Positions 1 through 8,121 of a DNA stretch of 13,442 nucleotides are shown here, in pieces. The position numbers and the translations under genes were made by a program. Positions within the stretch are counted from its first letter, which is position 1, and each line of letters starts with the position of its first letter. This DNA comes from Pseudomonadota bacterium (GTDB lineage: Bacteria > Desulfobacterota > Anaeroferrophillalia > Anaeroferrophillales > Tharpellaceae), in assembly GCA_015486505.1 (NCBI GenBank), contig WFRP01000342.1, forward strand, positions 1 through 13,442, given 5' to 3'. The notes under the pieces were generated by a model. The model did no database searches. It was not told the origin of the DNA and was given only the letters and a program-made list of their open reading frames with translations.

Positions 1-1
1 G

Positions 2-3000
2 AAAGAGCAAGAGTCTTCAATGTCCATGCAGCCGGAAAAGTTGATCTCGGACAAAGAGACCTTGCGACTCTCGCCACCGGATATCCTGCTGACCAACTAT
101 AAAATGCTCGATTATCTGTTGCTTCGTCCGGATGATCGGCGCCTTTGGGAGCATAATAATCCTGAGTCCCTGCGCTTTCTTGTGGTTGATGAACTGCACA
201 CATTTGATGGGGCGCAGGGTTCTGATCTTGGTTGTCTGATTCGCCGTTTGAAAGCCCGGCTGGCGATCGAGCCGGATTATCTCTGTGCCATTGGCACTTC
301 GGCTACGTTGGGCTCTGATCCGGAGTCGACGGAACTGCTTGATTATGCCGCGGCTCTGTTTGGTGAAAAATTTACTCAAGCCGGAATTATCTCCGAATCA
401 CGTTTAAGTGGGGGTGATTTTCTGGGAGAGAGCTTGATCTCCTATGTCGATATCATCCCCAAAGAAAAAGGAGCTGAACTTGATCCGGCCAAGTTCAGCC
501 ATTATGAGGCGTATATTAAGGCTCAGTATCGTCTCTGGTTCGGAGAGGTTATTCAGGGTGATTTTGCTGAACCGGGTTGGCGTATTGAACTTGGTAAGAA
601 ACTCAAGGAGAACCTGTTTTTTCATAACTTGCTGAAAATTTTAGCCGGCAAAATTTTTGCCTTTGATAAGCTTCTGGACGAATTGACCCGGGTGACCCGA
701 GGCTTAAAAAATGATGATGATAAAATTTATAAATACCAGCTTCTGAACAGCCTTGTTGCTTTAGTCTCCGAGGCTCAGAAAGAGGATGGCGACAAAATTC
801 GTCCGTTTCTCAATGTTCGTCTGCAGTTGTGGCTGCGGGAGTTGCGGCGGATGGTGGGTGAGGTTACTTTGGTAAAGCCCCGGTTGCGCTTTGCTGACGA
901 TCTTAACGAAGAACAACTGAAAACTCATCTTCCGCTGGTCCATTGTCGGGAATGCGGCAGTATGGGGTGGACGGGATTAAAGCGGGTGCGCAGCCTGGAG
1001 GTTTCCGGTGAACTTTCCGGTTTTTACCAGGCTTTTTTCAAACATGATCCCAAAGTGGTTTATCTCTTTCCTGAAGATAGTATCGAAGACGACCCGGAGA
1101 AGAAATTTGATTACTCATATTTATGTTCTAAATGTCTGCATTTAACTCAGTCTGAGGGTGAAAACTGCCCTTTTTGCAACCATTCCGAACTGATTCTGGT
1201 TTATATGCCGGAGACCAGAAAACAGGAGGGGAAACGCCAGATCAGTGTGAATGAATGTCCTTATTGCAATACGCCAAACAGCTTGACGCTGCTGGGTTCC
1301 CGGGCGGCCAGTCTGACCAGTATTATGATCACCCAGCTCTTTTCATCCTCTTATAACGATGACAAGAAACTTTTAACTTTTTCCGATAATGTTCAGGATG
1401 CGGCGCATCGAGCCGGTTTCTTCAGTGGTCGGACTTATCGGTTTAATTTTCGTGCCGCTCTGCAGCAGGCCGTTCGGGCTGGTGGCGCGGGGTTAACCCT
1501 GGAAGATGGGGCGCAAGCTTTTATCAGGCATTGGTCGGCCCGGTTTACAGAAAAACGCTATCTTGCTACCTTCCTGGCTCCGGATATGGAGTGGCTGCAG
1601 GATTACGAGTATCTCCGTAAAACGGGGGAGTTGCCGGAATTATCCCGTTTGCTAAGTGACGTAAATCAACGAGTTGCCTGGGAAATTGTCAGTGAATACG
1701 GCTTTCGCGCCCGAATCGGTCGGACTCTGGAGAAAACCGGCTCGTCGATTGTTTATGTTGATCCTGAGCGGTTGCGGAAAACGGTTTTACGGCTGCTGGA
1801 GCCGATTCGCAATGAATTCGGCATGCTGCGGGATATTGATGAACGTAAGCTTGGTCAATTTTTATTGGGGCTGATCATTCATCTAAAGAATCAAGGCGGT
1901 ATCTATCTGCCGGTTTTAAAATCTTATATTGAGAGCTTCGGCCGTACTTATCTGCTGAACCGCATAAACTGGATGCCGAATTTTGGCCCCCATTCCCGGG
2001 CCCCGATATTTTTAACTACGCGTAAAAAAAGCCGCTTTGACCTGCTACACAGCTCTTCAAGCAGTCGGCGGACCTGGTATTTAGGCTGGCTGGAAAAATG
2101 TTTCTCCTCCACGCCTCTGGTAACGGCTGTGGCCCGGGATCTATACAGCCTGGTTTTGCAGGCATTGGTGGATGAAGAAGTTTTTGCCGTCTGGTCGGTG
2201 CGGGGTGATGAGGTTTGGGGGATAAGGCCGCAAAGCTTGAAAATTTCTCCTCGGGTGGCGCAATTTGTTTGTAGTGTGTGTGGTTCTAATTTATCAGTTG
2301 CGCTTAAAGAGAGCGAATATTTTAACAACTCCCGCTGTCAGCGATTTCATTGTTCCGGAACCTATCAACCCGGCAAATCAGGTGACGACTATTATGGAAA
2401 GCTTTATGAAAGTGGCGATATTGAACGAATCTTCGCCGCCGAACATACCGGCCTGTTGAAAAGAGACGAACGTGAAGCGTTGGAGCTTGAGTTTAAGGCT
2501 GAATCCGACCAGCGCCAGCCCTGGTTTCCCAATCTTCTTTCCTGTACGCCGACTTTGGAAATGGGTATCGATATCGGCGATCTTTCAGCGTTGGTGCTCT
2601 GCTCGGTGCCGCCGGCCCAGACAAATTATCTGCAGAGGATTGGCCGGGCCGGGCGCAAAAACGGCAATGCCTTGAATTTGACCGTGGCTAATGCCCGGCC
2701 TCATGATCTCTATTTCTTTGCTGAACCGGAGACGATGCTGGCCGGTGCTATTGAGTCGCCCGGCATTTTTCTCGATGCCTCAGCTGTTCTTGAGCGCCAG
2801 TTTACCGCTTTCTGTTTTGATCGTTGGATTGCTTTCGATGAAAGTGCGGCCCTGCCGCGACAGTTAGGGCAGGTGTTGAACAATCTGGAACCGGTCGATC
2901 CCAAAAAGTTTCCCCACAGTTTTATTAAATACATTGAGACCAATCAGTCGGATCTGCTGGCTCTGTTTGTCGGCCTTTTCAGTAATGATGATGGTTTAAG

Positions 3001-5869
3001 TCCGGATTCGGTAAAAAATCTGAAACTTTTTGTTGAAGGTGACCGGGTCTGGCAGGGGAGCCTGCGTTACCGGGTTATGAATGGTTTACATAGTCGTAAC
3101 CTGGAGAGAGAGTCACTGCGCAAAAAGGTGCGCACTTTAAATGGCAAAATTAAAAAGAAGAAGAGTGGGCCGAAAGATAAGAACTTTGACCAGGATCTTA
3201 GGGAATTGGGCATTGAAAAATCAGCTCTGCAGGCCCTGATAAAAAATATTACCGACCGCAATATCTTTAATTTCTTCACCGATGAAGGGCTGTTGCCCAA
3301 CTATGCTTTTCCGGAAGTCGGGGTGATGTTGAACTCTCTCATCTACCGCAAAAAACAGACGGTGCAGGAGGGGGAATCCAGTTACGAAACCTGGACTTAT
3401 GAATATGAAAGACCGGCAGTCAGTGCCATCGCCGAACTGGCACCGGCCAACACCTTCTATGCTGGGAGTCGCAAAGTAAAGATTGACAAGGTTGATATGA
3501 CGGTCTCTGAGGTTGAGACCTGGCGTTTTTGTGATAATTGTTCGCATAAAGAGTTGCTGGGTCCGGAAAAAGAGCGCGAGCTCTGCCGTAAATGTGGCAG
3601 CCCGATGTGGGCCGATGCCGGGCAGAAACGGTTAATGCTCAAGCTGCGCCAGGTGTTTGCTTCGACCCCGGACAACAAAAGCCGCATCAGCGATGACAGT
3701 GATGATCGCGATCCTCTCTTTTTTAATAAACAGATGCTGGTCGAGTTTGATGAAAACCGGGTAATGGATGCCTATAAGGTTGCCGCTGACTATCCTTTCG
3801 GTTTTGATTTTCTGGATAAGGTTGATTTCTGTGAGATCAATTTTGGTGAAAAAACCGAGATTGGCGAAAAAGTTACTATCGCCGGTGTGGAAGCGCCACG
3901 TAAAGGTTTTGCCATCTGCCGGGTGTGCGGCAAGGTTCAGAACAGTAAGAAGAAGGAGGAACCGGCTCATGATTTCAGCTGTACAGCCCGGGATAAAGAT
4001 AGTGATAAAAATCTGATTGATTGTCTCTATCTCTATCGGCAATTTACCTCGGAAGCCATTCGTATTTTATTGCCGGTATCTATTATTTCCGGAGCCGATC
4101 GCAAACTGCAATCTTTTATTGCCGCCATTCAACTTGGTCTGAAACGAAAATTTAAAGGCAAAATTGATCATCTACAGACCACGGTTCATGAAGAACCGCT
4201 GCCGGACTCATCTTTCAAACGTAAATATCTGGTGTTATACGATACGGTACCCGGAGGCACCGGCTACCTGAAGCAGTTGATGCGTTCTCAGGATCAGTTG
4301 CTGGAAGTGCTGGAGTTGGCCTTTGCGTCATTAAAATCATGCCCCTGTAACCGCGATAAGGATAAGGATGGCTGTTATAAGTGCCTGTTTGCCTATCGCT
4401 CCAGTTACAACATGCCGGCAACCTCAAGGGATGCGGCCATTGAGTTGCTGGCGGAAATTTTGAGTTACAAAGATGATCTGGTCAAAACCGACAGCCTCAA
4501 AAATATCTCCCTTAATACCTTTATTGAGAGTGAGTTGGAAGCCCGATTTATTGGGGCGTTGAAAAACTTGAGCAGCGCAGAACTCCCGGTCATGCTCACT
4601 CAGGATCTGGTTAATGGTAAACCCGGTTATTTCCTGAAAGTCGCGGAAAAAGTCTATTATATCGAACCTCAGGTTGAACTTGGTGAACTGGACGGAATCA
4701 CAGTTCCACCCCGGGCCGACTTTGTCATTCGGCCGGCCCGGATGCATGACCGGATAAAGCCGGTGGTAGTTTTTCTCGATGGTTACACATATCATCGGGA
4801 TCGGGTGGGTAAGGATACGGCTCAGAGGATGGCAATTGTCCAGAGTGGCAAATATCTGGTTTGGTCTTTAAGCTGGCATGATGTGGAATCTAAATTCAGA
4901 ACCTTGAAAAATTTCTATTGCGACTATCTTGATCCGACGGTATTGCCTTTTGGCCCCAGATTCAATGAATTATTAGGGACTTATGAGCTTGCCGGATGGC
5001 GGAAATTTCATCAGCAAGGCAGTTTTGATCTGCTGCTTAATTTTTTACAGTATCCGGACAGTGAGCAATGGCAAAAGTATGCTTTTGTGCATTCGTTATT
5101 GCATATGGATCCGGAGCGTTTTAATGATGCTGAAGCTGTCAAACAATGGCAGGATGGAGTTAAAGCCCACTTTCCGGCAGTAATAGCTGAATTTATAAAC
5201 AGCACTGACGGCCCCTGTCGTTATGGTTTTTTCGAGCCTCTGGCTGATGATGGCTCGGTGGCAATAAAGCAATATGTTGTTTTCGGACAGGAGTCCAGAA
5301 CTCCACCAAAGGGTGTCTGTATTGGCTGCTGTTTAGCCGATGATGAAGATGTCCGGCAAAAGGACGGGTTCCAGCCCGTCTGGAATGGGTTCCTGCGACT
5401 CTTTAACTATCTGCAATTTCTGCCGGAGGCTTTTTTTGTTACTAGTGAAGGTTTAAAACATCACTACTATGACAGCATAAAAATACTGGCGGACCGGGTT
5501 GTGGTTGAATCGGAAGCAACGCTGCCGGCGGGTGGTTTGATATCTGGTCAAGGGGAATGGGATGAAGTGCTGGAGTTGACTGATACTTCCATTCACAACT
5601 TACTCCGTCGCCTGCAGGACAACGGCTGGCCGGTTCCGGAAGCCGGATATGAGTTGGCCGGCGTTGATGGCGAGATTATGGCTTCCGCCGAACTTGCCTG
5701 GGAGGAGCTGAAAATAGCTTTTTTAGTTGATGATGAGATGATTGGTTTAGATCGTTTTGCAAAAGAAAAATGGCAGGCATTTCCCTTGCGAGAGCTCCAA
5801 GAAAACCCTGACGAATACATTTCTCTGTATCACAGGACAGGGCAAGGCAGGGCAGAACAGGAGGTATAA
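2..5869 (+). CDS. Giant DEAD/DEAH-box superfamily 2 helicase with DUF1998 and C-terminal nuclease-like region (DruE-like), 5' partial
   Basis: The reading frame is open from base 2, so the Met at base 20 is internal and the N-terminus with the Walker A motif lies outside the window. Numbering from that Met, I see a TNY motif (25-27), the Walker B/DEAH-like box DELH (57-60), motif III GTSATLGS (92-99), SDNVQDAA (455-462), motif V with EMGIDIG (847-853) and motif VI QRIGRAGR (872-879). Cysteine pairs that probably bind zinc occur at 309/312, 369/372, 383/386, 413/416, 751/754 with 773/778, 1171/1174 with 1189/1192, and 1300/1303. A DUF1998-type module follows, with DTVPGGTG (1408-1415) and the Cys cluster 1441, 1443, 1452, 1455. 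A PD-(D/E)XK- or Vsr-like segment (D1567, D1587-G-x3-H1592) comes next, and the last 350 or so residues are unrecognised. Size and fusion of helicase with DUF1998 match DruE of Druantia better than DISARM, where DrmA and DrmB are separate, or MrfA, which is much shorter. Likely role: ATP-driven DNA translocation in phage defence. The helicase/DUF1998 call is firm; the Druantia label is tentative. Confidence 0.85.
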   Translation, partial: KEQESSMSMQPEKLISDKETLRLSPPDILLTNYKMLDYLLLRPDDRRLWEHNNPESLRFLVVDELHTFDGAQGSDLGCLIRRLKARLAIEPDYLCAIGTSATLGSDPESTELLDYAAALFGEKFTQAGIISESRLSGGDFLGESLISYVDIIPKEKGAELDPAKFSHYEAYIKAQYRLWFGEVIQGDFAEPGWRIELGKKLKENLFFHNLLKILAGKIFAFDKLLDELTRVTRGLKNDDDKIYKYQLLNSLVALVSEAQKEDGDKIRPFLNVRLQLWLRELRRMVGEVTLVKPRLRFADDLNEEQLKTHLPLVHCRECGSMGWTGLKRVRSLEVSGELSGFYQAFFKHDPKVVYLFPEDSIEDDPEKKFDYSYLCSKCLHLTQSEGENCPFCNHSELILVYMPETRKQEGKRQISVNECPYCNTPNSLTLLGSRAASLTSIMITQLFSSSYNDDKKLLTFSDNVQDAAHRAGFFSGRTYRFNFRAALQQAVRAGGAGLTLEDGAQAFIRHWSARFTEKRYLATFLAPDMEWLQDYEYLRKTGELPELSRLLSDVNQRVAWEIVSEYGFRARIGRTLEKTGSSIVYVDPERLRKTVLRLLEPIRNEFGMLRDIDERKLGQFLLGLIIHLKNQGGIYLPVLKSYIESFGRTYLLNRINWMPNFGPHSRAPIFLTTRKKSRFDLLHSSSSSRRTWYLGWLEKCFSSTPLVTAVARDLYSLVLQALVDEEVFAVWSVRGDEVWGIRPQSLKISPRVAQFVCSVCGSNLSVALKESEYFNNSRCQRFHCSGTYQPGKSGDDYYGKLYESGDIERIFAAEHTGLLKRDEREALELEFKAESDQRQPWFPNLLSCTPTLEMGIDIGDLSALVLCSVPPAQTNYLQRIGRAGRKNGNALNLTVANARPHDLYFFAEPETMLAGAIESPGIFLDASAVLERQFTAFCFDRWIAFDESAALPRQLGQVLNNLEPVDPKKFPHSFIKYIETNQSDLLALFVGLFSNDDGLSPDSVKNLKLFVEGDRVWQGSLRYRVMNGLHSRNLERESLRKKVRTLNGKIKKKKSGPKDKNFDQDLRELGIEKSALQALIKNITDRNIFNFFTDEGLLPNYAFPEVGVMLNSLIYRKKQTVQEGESSYETWTYEYERPAVSAIAELAPANTFYAGSRKVKIDKVDMTVSEVETWRFCDNCSHKELLGPEKERELCRKCGSPMWADAGQKRLMLKLRQVFASTPDNKSRISDDSDDRDPLFFNKQMLVEFDENRVMDAYKVAADYPFGFDFLDKVDFCEINFGEKTEIGEKVTIAGVEAPRKGFAICRVCGKVQNSKKKEEPAHDFSCTARDKDSDKNLIDCLYLYRQFTSEAIRILLPVSIISGADRKLQSFIAAIQLGLKRKFKGKIDHLQTTVHEEPLPDSSFKRKYLVLYDTVPGGTGYLKQLMRSQDQLLEVLELAFASLKSCPCNRDKDKDGCYKCLFAYRSSYNMPATSRDAAIELLAEILSYKDDLVKTDSLKNISLNTFIESELEARFIGALKNLSSAELPVMLTQDLVNGKPGYFLKVAEKVYYIEPQVELGELDGITVPPRADFVIRPARMHDRIKPVVVFLDGYTYHRDRVGKDTAQRMAIVQSGKYLVWSLSWHDVESKFRTLKNFYCDYLDPTVLPFGPRFNELLGTYELAGWRKFHQQGSFDLLLNFLQYPDSEQWQKYAFVHSLLHMDPERFNDAEAVKQWQDGVKAHFPAVIAEFINSTDGPCRYGFFEPLADDGSVAIKQYVVFGQESRTPPKGVCIGCCLADDEDVRQKDGFQPVWNGFLRLFNYLQFLPEAFFVTSEGLKHHYYDSIKILADRVVVESEATLPAGGLISGQGEWDEVLELTDTSIHNLLRRLQDNGWPVPEAGYELAGVDGEIMASAELAWEELKIAFLVDDEMIGLDRFAKEKWQAFPLRELQENPDEYISLYHRTGQGRAEQEV
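5859..5865 (+). promoter_or_regulatory. Strong ribosome binding site of the UvrD-like gene
   Basis: AGGAGGT lies seven bases before the ATG at 5873 and overlaps the last codons of the upstream helicase gene. It is a near-perfect Shine-Dalgarno sequence, fixes the start of the second gene, and supports translational coupling of the two helicases. Confidence 0.85.
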
Positions 5870-5872
5870 ATA

Positions 5873-8047
5873 ATGGTTTCGACGAACAGTTATAAAGTGA
5901 AGGTGGCAATCGCCGCGGATTTTTTGAACGCCTTTGCCCGGATTCCGGGTAAACAGCAAAACAAAGTGCTTGAATTTATCACGAAATTCCGCTCAAATCC
6001 GCTGGCATCCGGGATTAATTATGAAAAGATTGCCACCTTTAAGGATCAAAGCTTGCGCTCGGTTCGGATTGATAATACCTATCGCGGGATCGTTAAGAAA
6101 CCGGATTCCGGGAATATTTTTATGCTCTTATGGGTAGATCATCACGATAAGGCCTATAAGTGGGCTGCGAACAAGGTCTGTGAAGTCAACCCGGAAACCG
6201 GTTGTCTGCAAATCTATGAGGTCGAGGATCAGACAAGCGGTCAGATAGAATCAGGCGCAGTGCCGAATGAGATTGAAGAGGTTAAGGGTGAAAAGATATT
6301 TTCATCTATACGCGATCGGCACCTGCTGAAACTTGGCGTTCCCGTTGACCAACTTTCACTGGTGCGCAGTTTTACGACTATGGATCAACTTGACGCCGCC
6401 GCCGAAAAACTGCCGGCCGAGGTTTACGAAGCTCTCTTTTTTCTCGGCGAGGGTTACTCTCTAGAAGAGGTTTTCCGAGAGATGGGTAAAACTGAAGCTG
6501 GATCAGAGGTTAATACCGATGATTTTGCAACAGCTTTGTCAAATCCTGATAGTAAACGCCATTTCTTTGTTGTTGAAGATGATCTGATCCTGCAGGAGAT
6601 CCTGAAAGCTCCTTTAGAAAAATGGCGGGTTTTTTTGCATCCATCCCAAAGAAATCTGGTTGAAAGAGAATGGAATGGCCCGGTGCGGGTCTTAGGCGGC
6701 GCGGGCACCGGAAAAACTGTGGTGGCCATGCACCGGGCCCGATATTTGGCCGAAAATATTTTCAATAAAGATCAAGACCGGATTCTTTTTACCACTTTTA
6801 CCCGAAACCTGGCCGCGGACATCCTGGAGAATCTTAAAAAAATCTGTCCCGAAAACATTATGCGCCGGATCGAGGTGATAAATCTTGACCGTTGGGTATT
6901 GGCGTTCCTTAAAAAAAATGATTATACCTATGACATCGATTATGGAAAAAGGACTATGCCGTTGTGGGAAAAGGCGTTGTCGTTGGCGGACGGGAGTTTG
7001 AATTTGGCGGACTCTTTCTTTCGTGAAGAGTGGAAACGAATTATTCAACCCCACGGGATTAGTACTTTCCCTGAATATGCCAAAATATCAAGAGTGGGTC
7101 GCGGGGTGCAGCTTAGTCGAAAAAAGAGAAAGGCAATCTGGCCGGTTTTTGAAGAGTATCGGGTTTTGCTGAATGAAAACCATCTCCGGGAACCGGATGA
7201 TGCGATGCGGGATGCCCGGGTGTTGATGGCAAAGAAAGGTAATGTTCTGCCTTATCGGGCTGTGATTGTCGATGAGGCCCAGGATATGGGATCTCAGGCC
7301 TTCAGATTGATTCGGCAGATTGTTTCCGGCGGTGAATCGAAAAATGATATTTTCATTGTCGGCGATGCCCATCAACGGATATATCGCCACAAGGTTGTTT
7401 TGGGCCAATGTGGCATCAATATCAGAGGCCGGGGCCGGAAACTTAAAATAAACTATCGTACAACTGAAGAAAACCGGCGCTGGGCGGTCAATTTACTGGC
7501 TGGGGTCAAATTCGATGATCTTGATGGTGAATTGGATGATCAGAAAGGCTATAAATCACTGCTGCACGGAACGATGCCGATCATAAAAAATTGTTCATCT
7601 TTTCAGCAGGAGCTGGATGTCATTATTGGATTTTTGGATCAAGTGGAAAAAGAAGACGGCAATATCAGCGGTGTCTGTCTGGTCGCCCGGACAAATAATC
7701 TGTTAAAGCAATATGAGGGGGCTCTGAAGGCTCAAGGAAAAGAGACCTGCTTCATTCGCAGGAGTGAAGCCGAAGACCAGAGCAAGAAAGGTGTGCGTCT
7801 TGCGACTATGCATCGAGTTAAAGGCCTTGAATTCGACCGGGTAATCATCGTCGGAGTTAATGACGGGATCGTTCCGCTTGAAAACAGCCGGTATCAATCA
7901 AGCGATCAGGTGATCAAAAAAGAGACCGAGACCCATGAAAGAGCCCTGCTCTATGTCGCCGCAACCCGAGCCAAGAAGGGCGTTCTTGTGACCAGCTTTG
8001 GAAAACCCGGTAGATTTTTACAGTCCTCGCCAATTCCGGGGGCGTAA
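5873..8047 (+). CDS. UvrD/Rep-like superfamily 1 helicase with N-terminal RelE/ParE-like domain
   Basis: A 724-residue protein. Residues about 5-115 look like a RelE/ParE-type fold: a basic N-terminal helical part, then LRSVRID (61-67) and YR (70-71), then an HHDKAY segment (90-95) where RelE-type toxins have their last core strand and C-terminal catalytic residues. A linker of about 130 residues leads to a UvrD-type ATPase: Q-motif-like LHPSQRNL before the P-loop, Walker A GGAGTGKT (275-282), Walker B DEAQD (467-471), motif III GDAHQRIY (497-504), a NYRTT motif, motif V MHRVKGLEFD (646-655) and motif VI with VAATRA, whose Arg is residue 699. It should bind ATP and translocate on single-stranded DNA in the 3'-5' direction typical of the family. 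It begins three bases after the stop of the DUF1998 helicase and in the same frame, so the two are almost certainly co-expressed. No antitoxin gene accompanies the RelE-like domain. That domain may bind nucleic acid rather than cleave mRNA; this is inference. Confidence 0.9.
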   Translation: MVSTNSYKVKVAIAADFLNAFARIPGKQQNKVLEFITKFRSNPLASGINYEKIATFKDQSLRSVRIDNTYRGIVKKPDSGNIFMLLWVDHHDKAYKWAANKVCEVNPETGCLQIYEVEDQTSGQIESGAVPNEIEEVKGEKIFSSIRDRHLLKLGVPVDQLSLVRSFTTMDQLDAAAEKLPAEVYEALFFLGEGYSLEEVFREMGKTEAGSEVNTDDFATALSNPDSKRHFFVVEDDLILQEILKAPLEKWRVFLHPSQRNLVEREWNGPVRVLGGAGTGKTVVAMHRARYLAENIFNKDQDRILFTTFTRNLAADILENLKKICPENIMRRIEVINLDRWVLAFLKKNDYTYDIDYGKRTMPLWEKALSLADGSLNLADSFFREEWKRIIQPHGISTFPEYAKISRVGRGVQLSRKKRKAIWPVFEEYRVLLNENHLREPDDAMRDARVLMAKKGNVLPYRAVIVDEAQDMGSQAFRLIRQIVSGGESKNDIFIVGDAHQRIYRHKVVLGQCGINIRGRGRKLKINYRTTEENRRWAVNLLAGVKFDDLDGELDDQKGYKSLLHGTMPIIKNCSSFQQELDVIIGFLDQVEKEDGNISGVCLVARTNNLLKQYEGALKAQGKETCFIRRSEAEDQSKKGVRLATMHRVKGLEFDRVIIVGVNDGIVPLENSRYQSSDQVIKKETETHERALLYVAATRAKKGVLVTSFGKPGRFLQSSPIPGA

Positions 8048-8121
8048 CTTATAAGAGGATCTGTTGGTCGTAAATTTTTTTGCTCACTTATTATTGGGTA
8101 CAGTTACAAGTCAGGTGGCCT

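Noticed and set aside
20..22. ATG at base 20 as the true start of the giant helicase
   Set aside because: The frame is open upstream to the window edge and the visible protein lacks the Walker A motif, so the start must lie outside the window.
8064..8084. Sigma-54-like promoter (TTGG … TTGC) before the dehydratase operon
   Set aside because: The GG and GC elements are 16 bases apart rather than the required 12, so the spacing is wrong. No convincing sigma-70 promoter was seen either.
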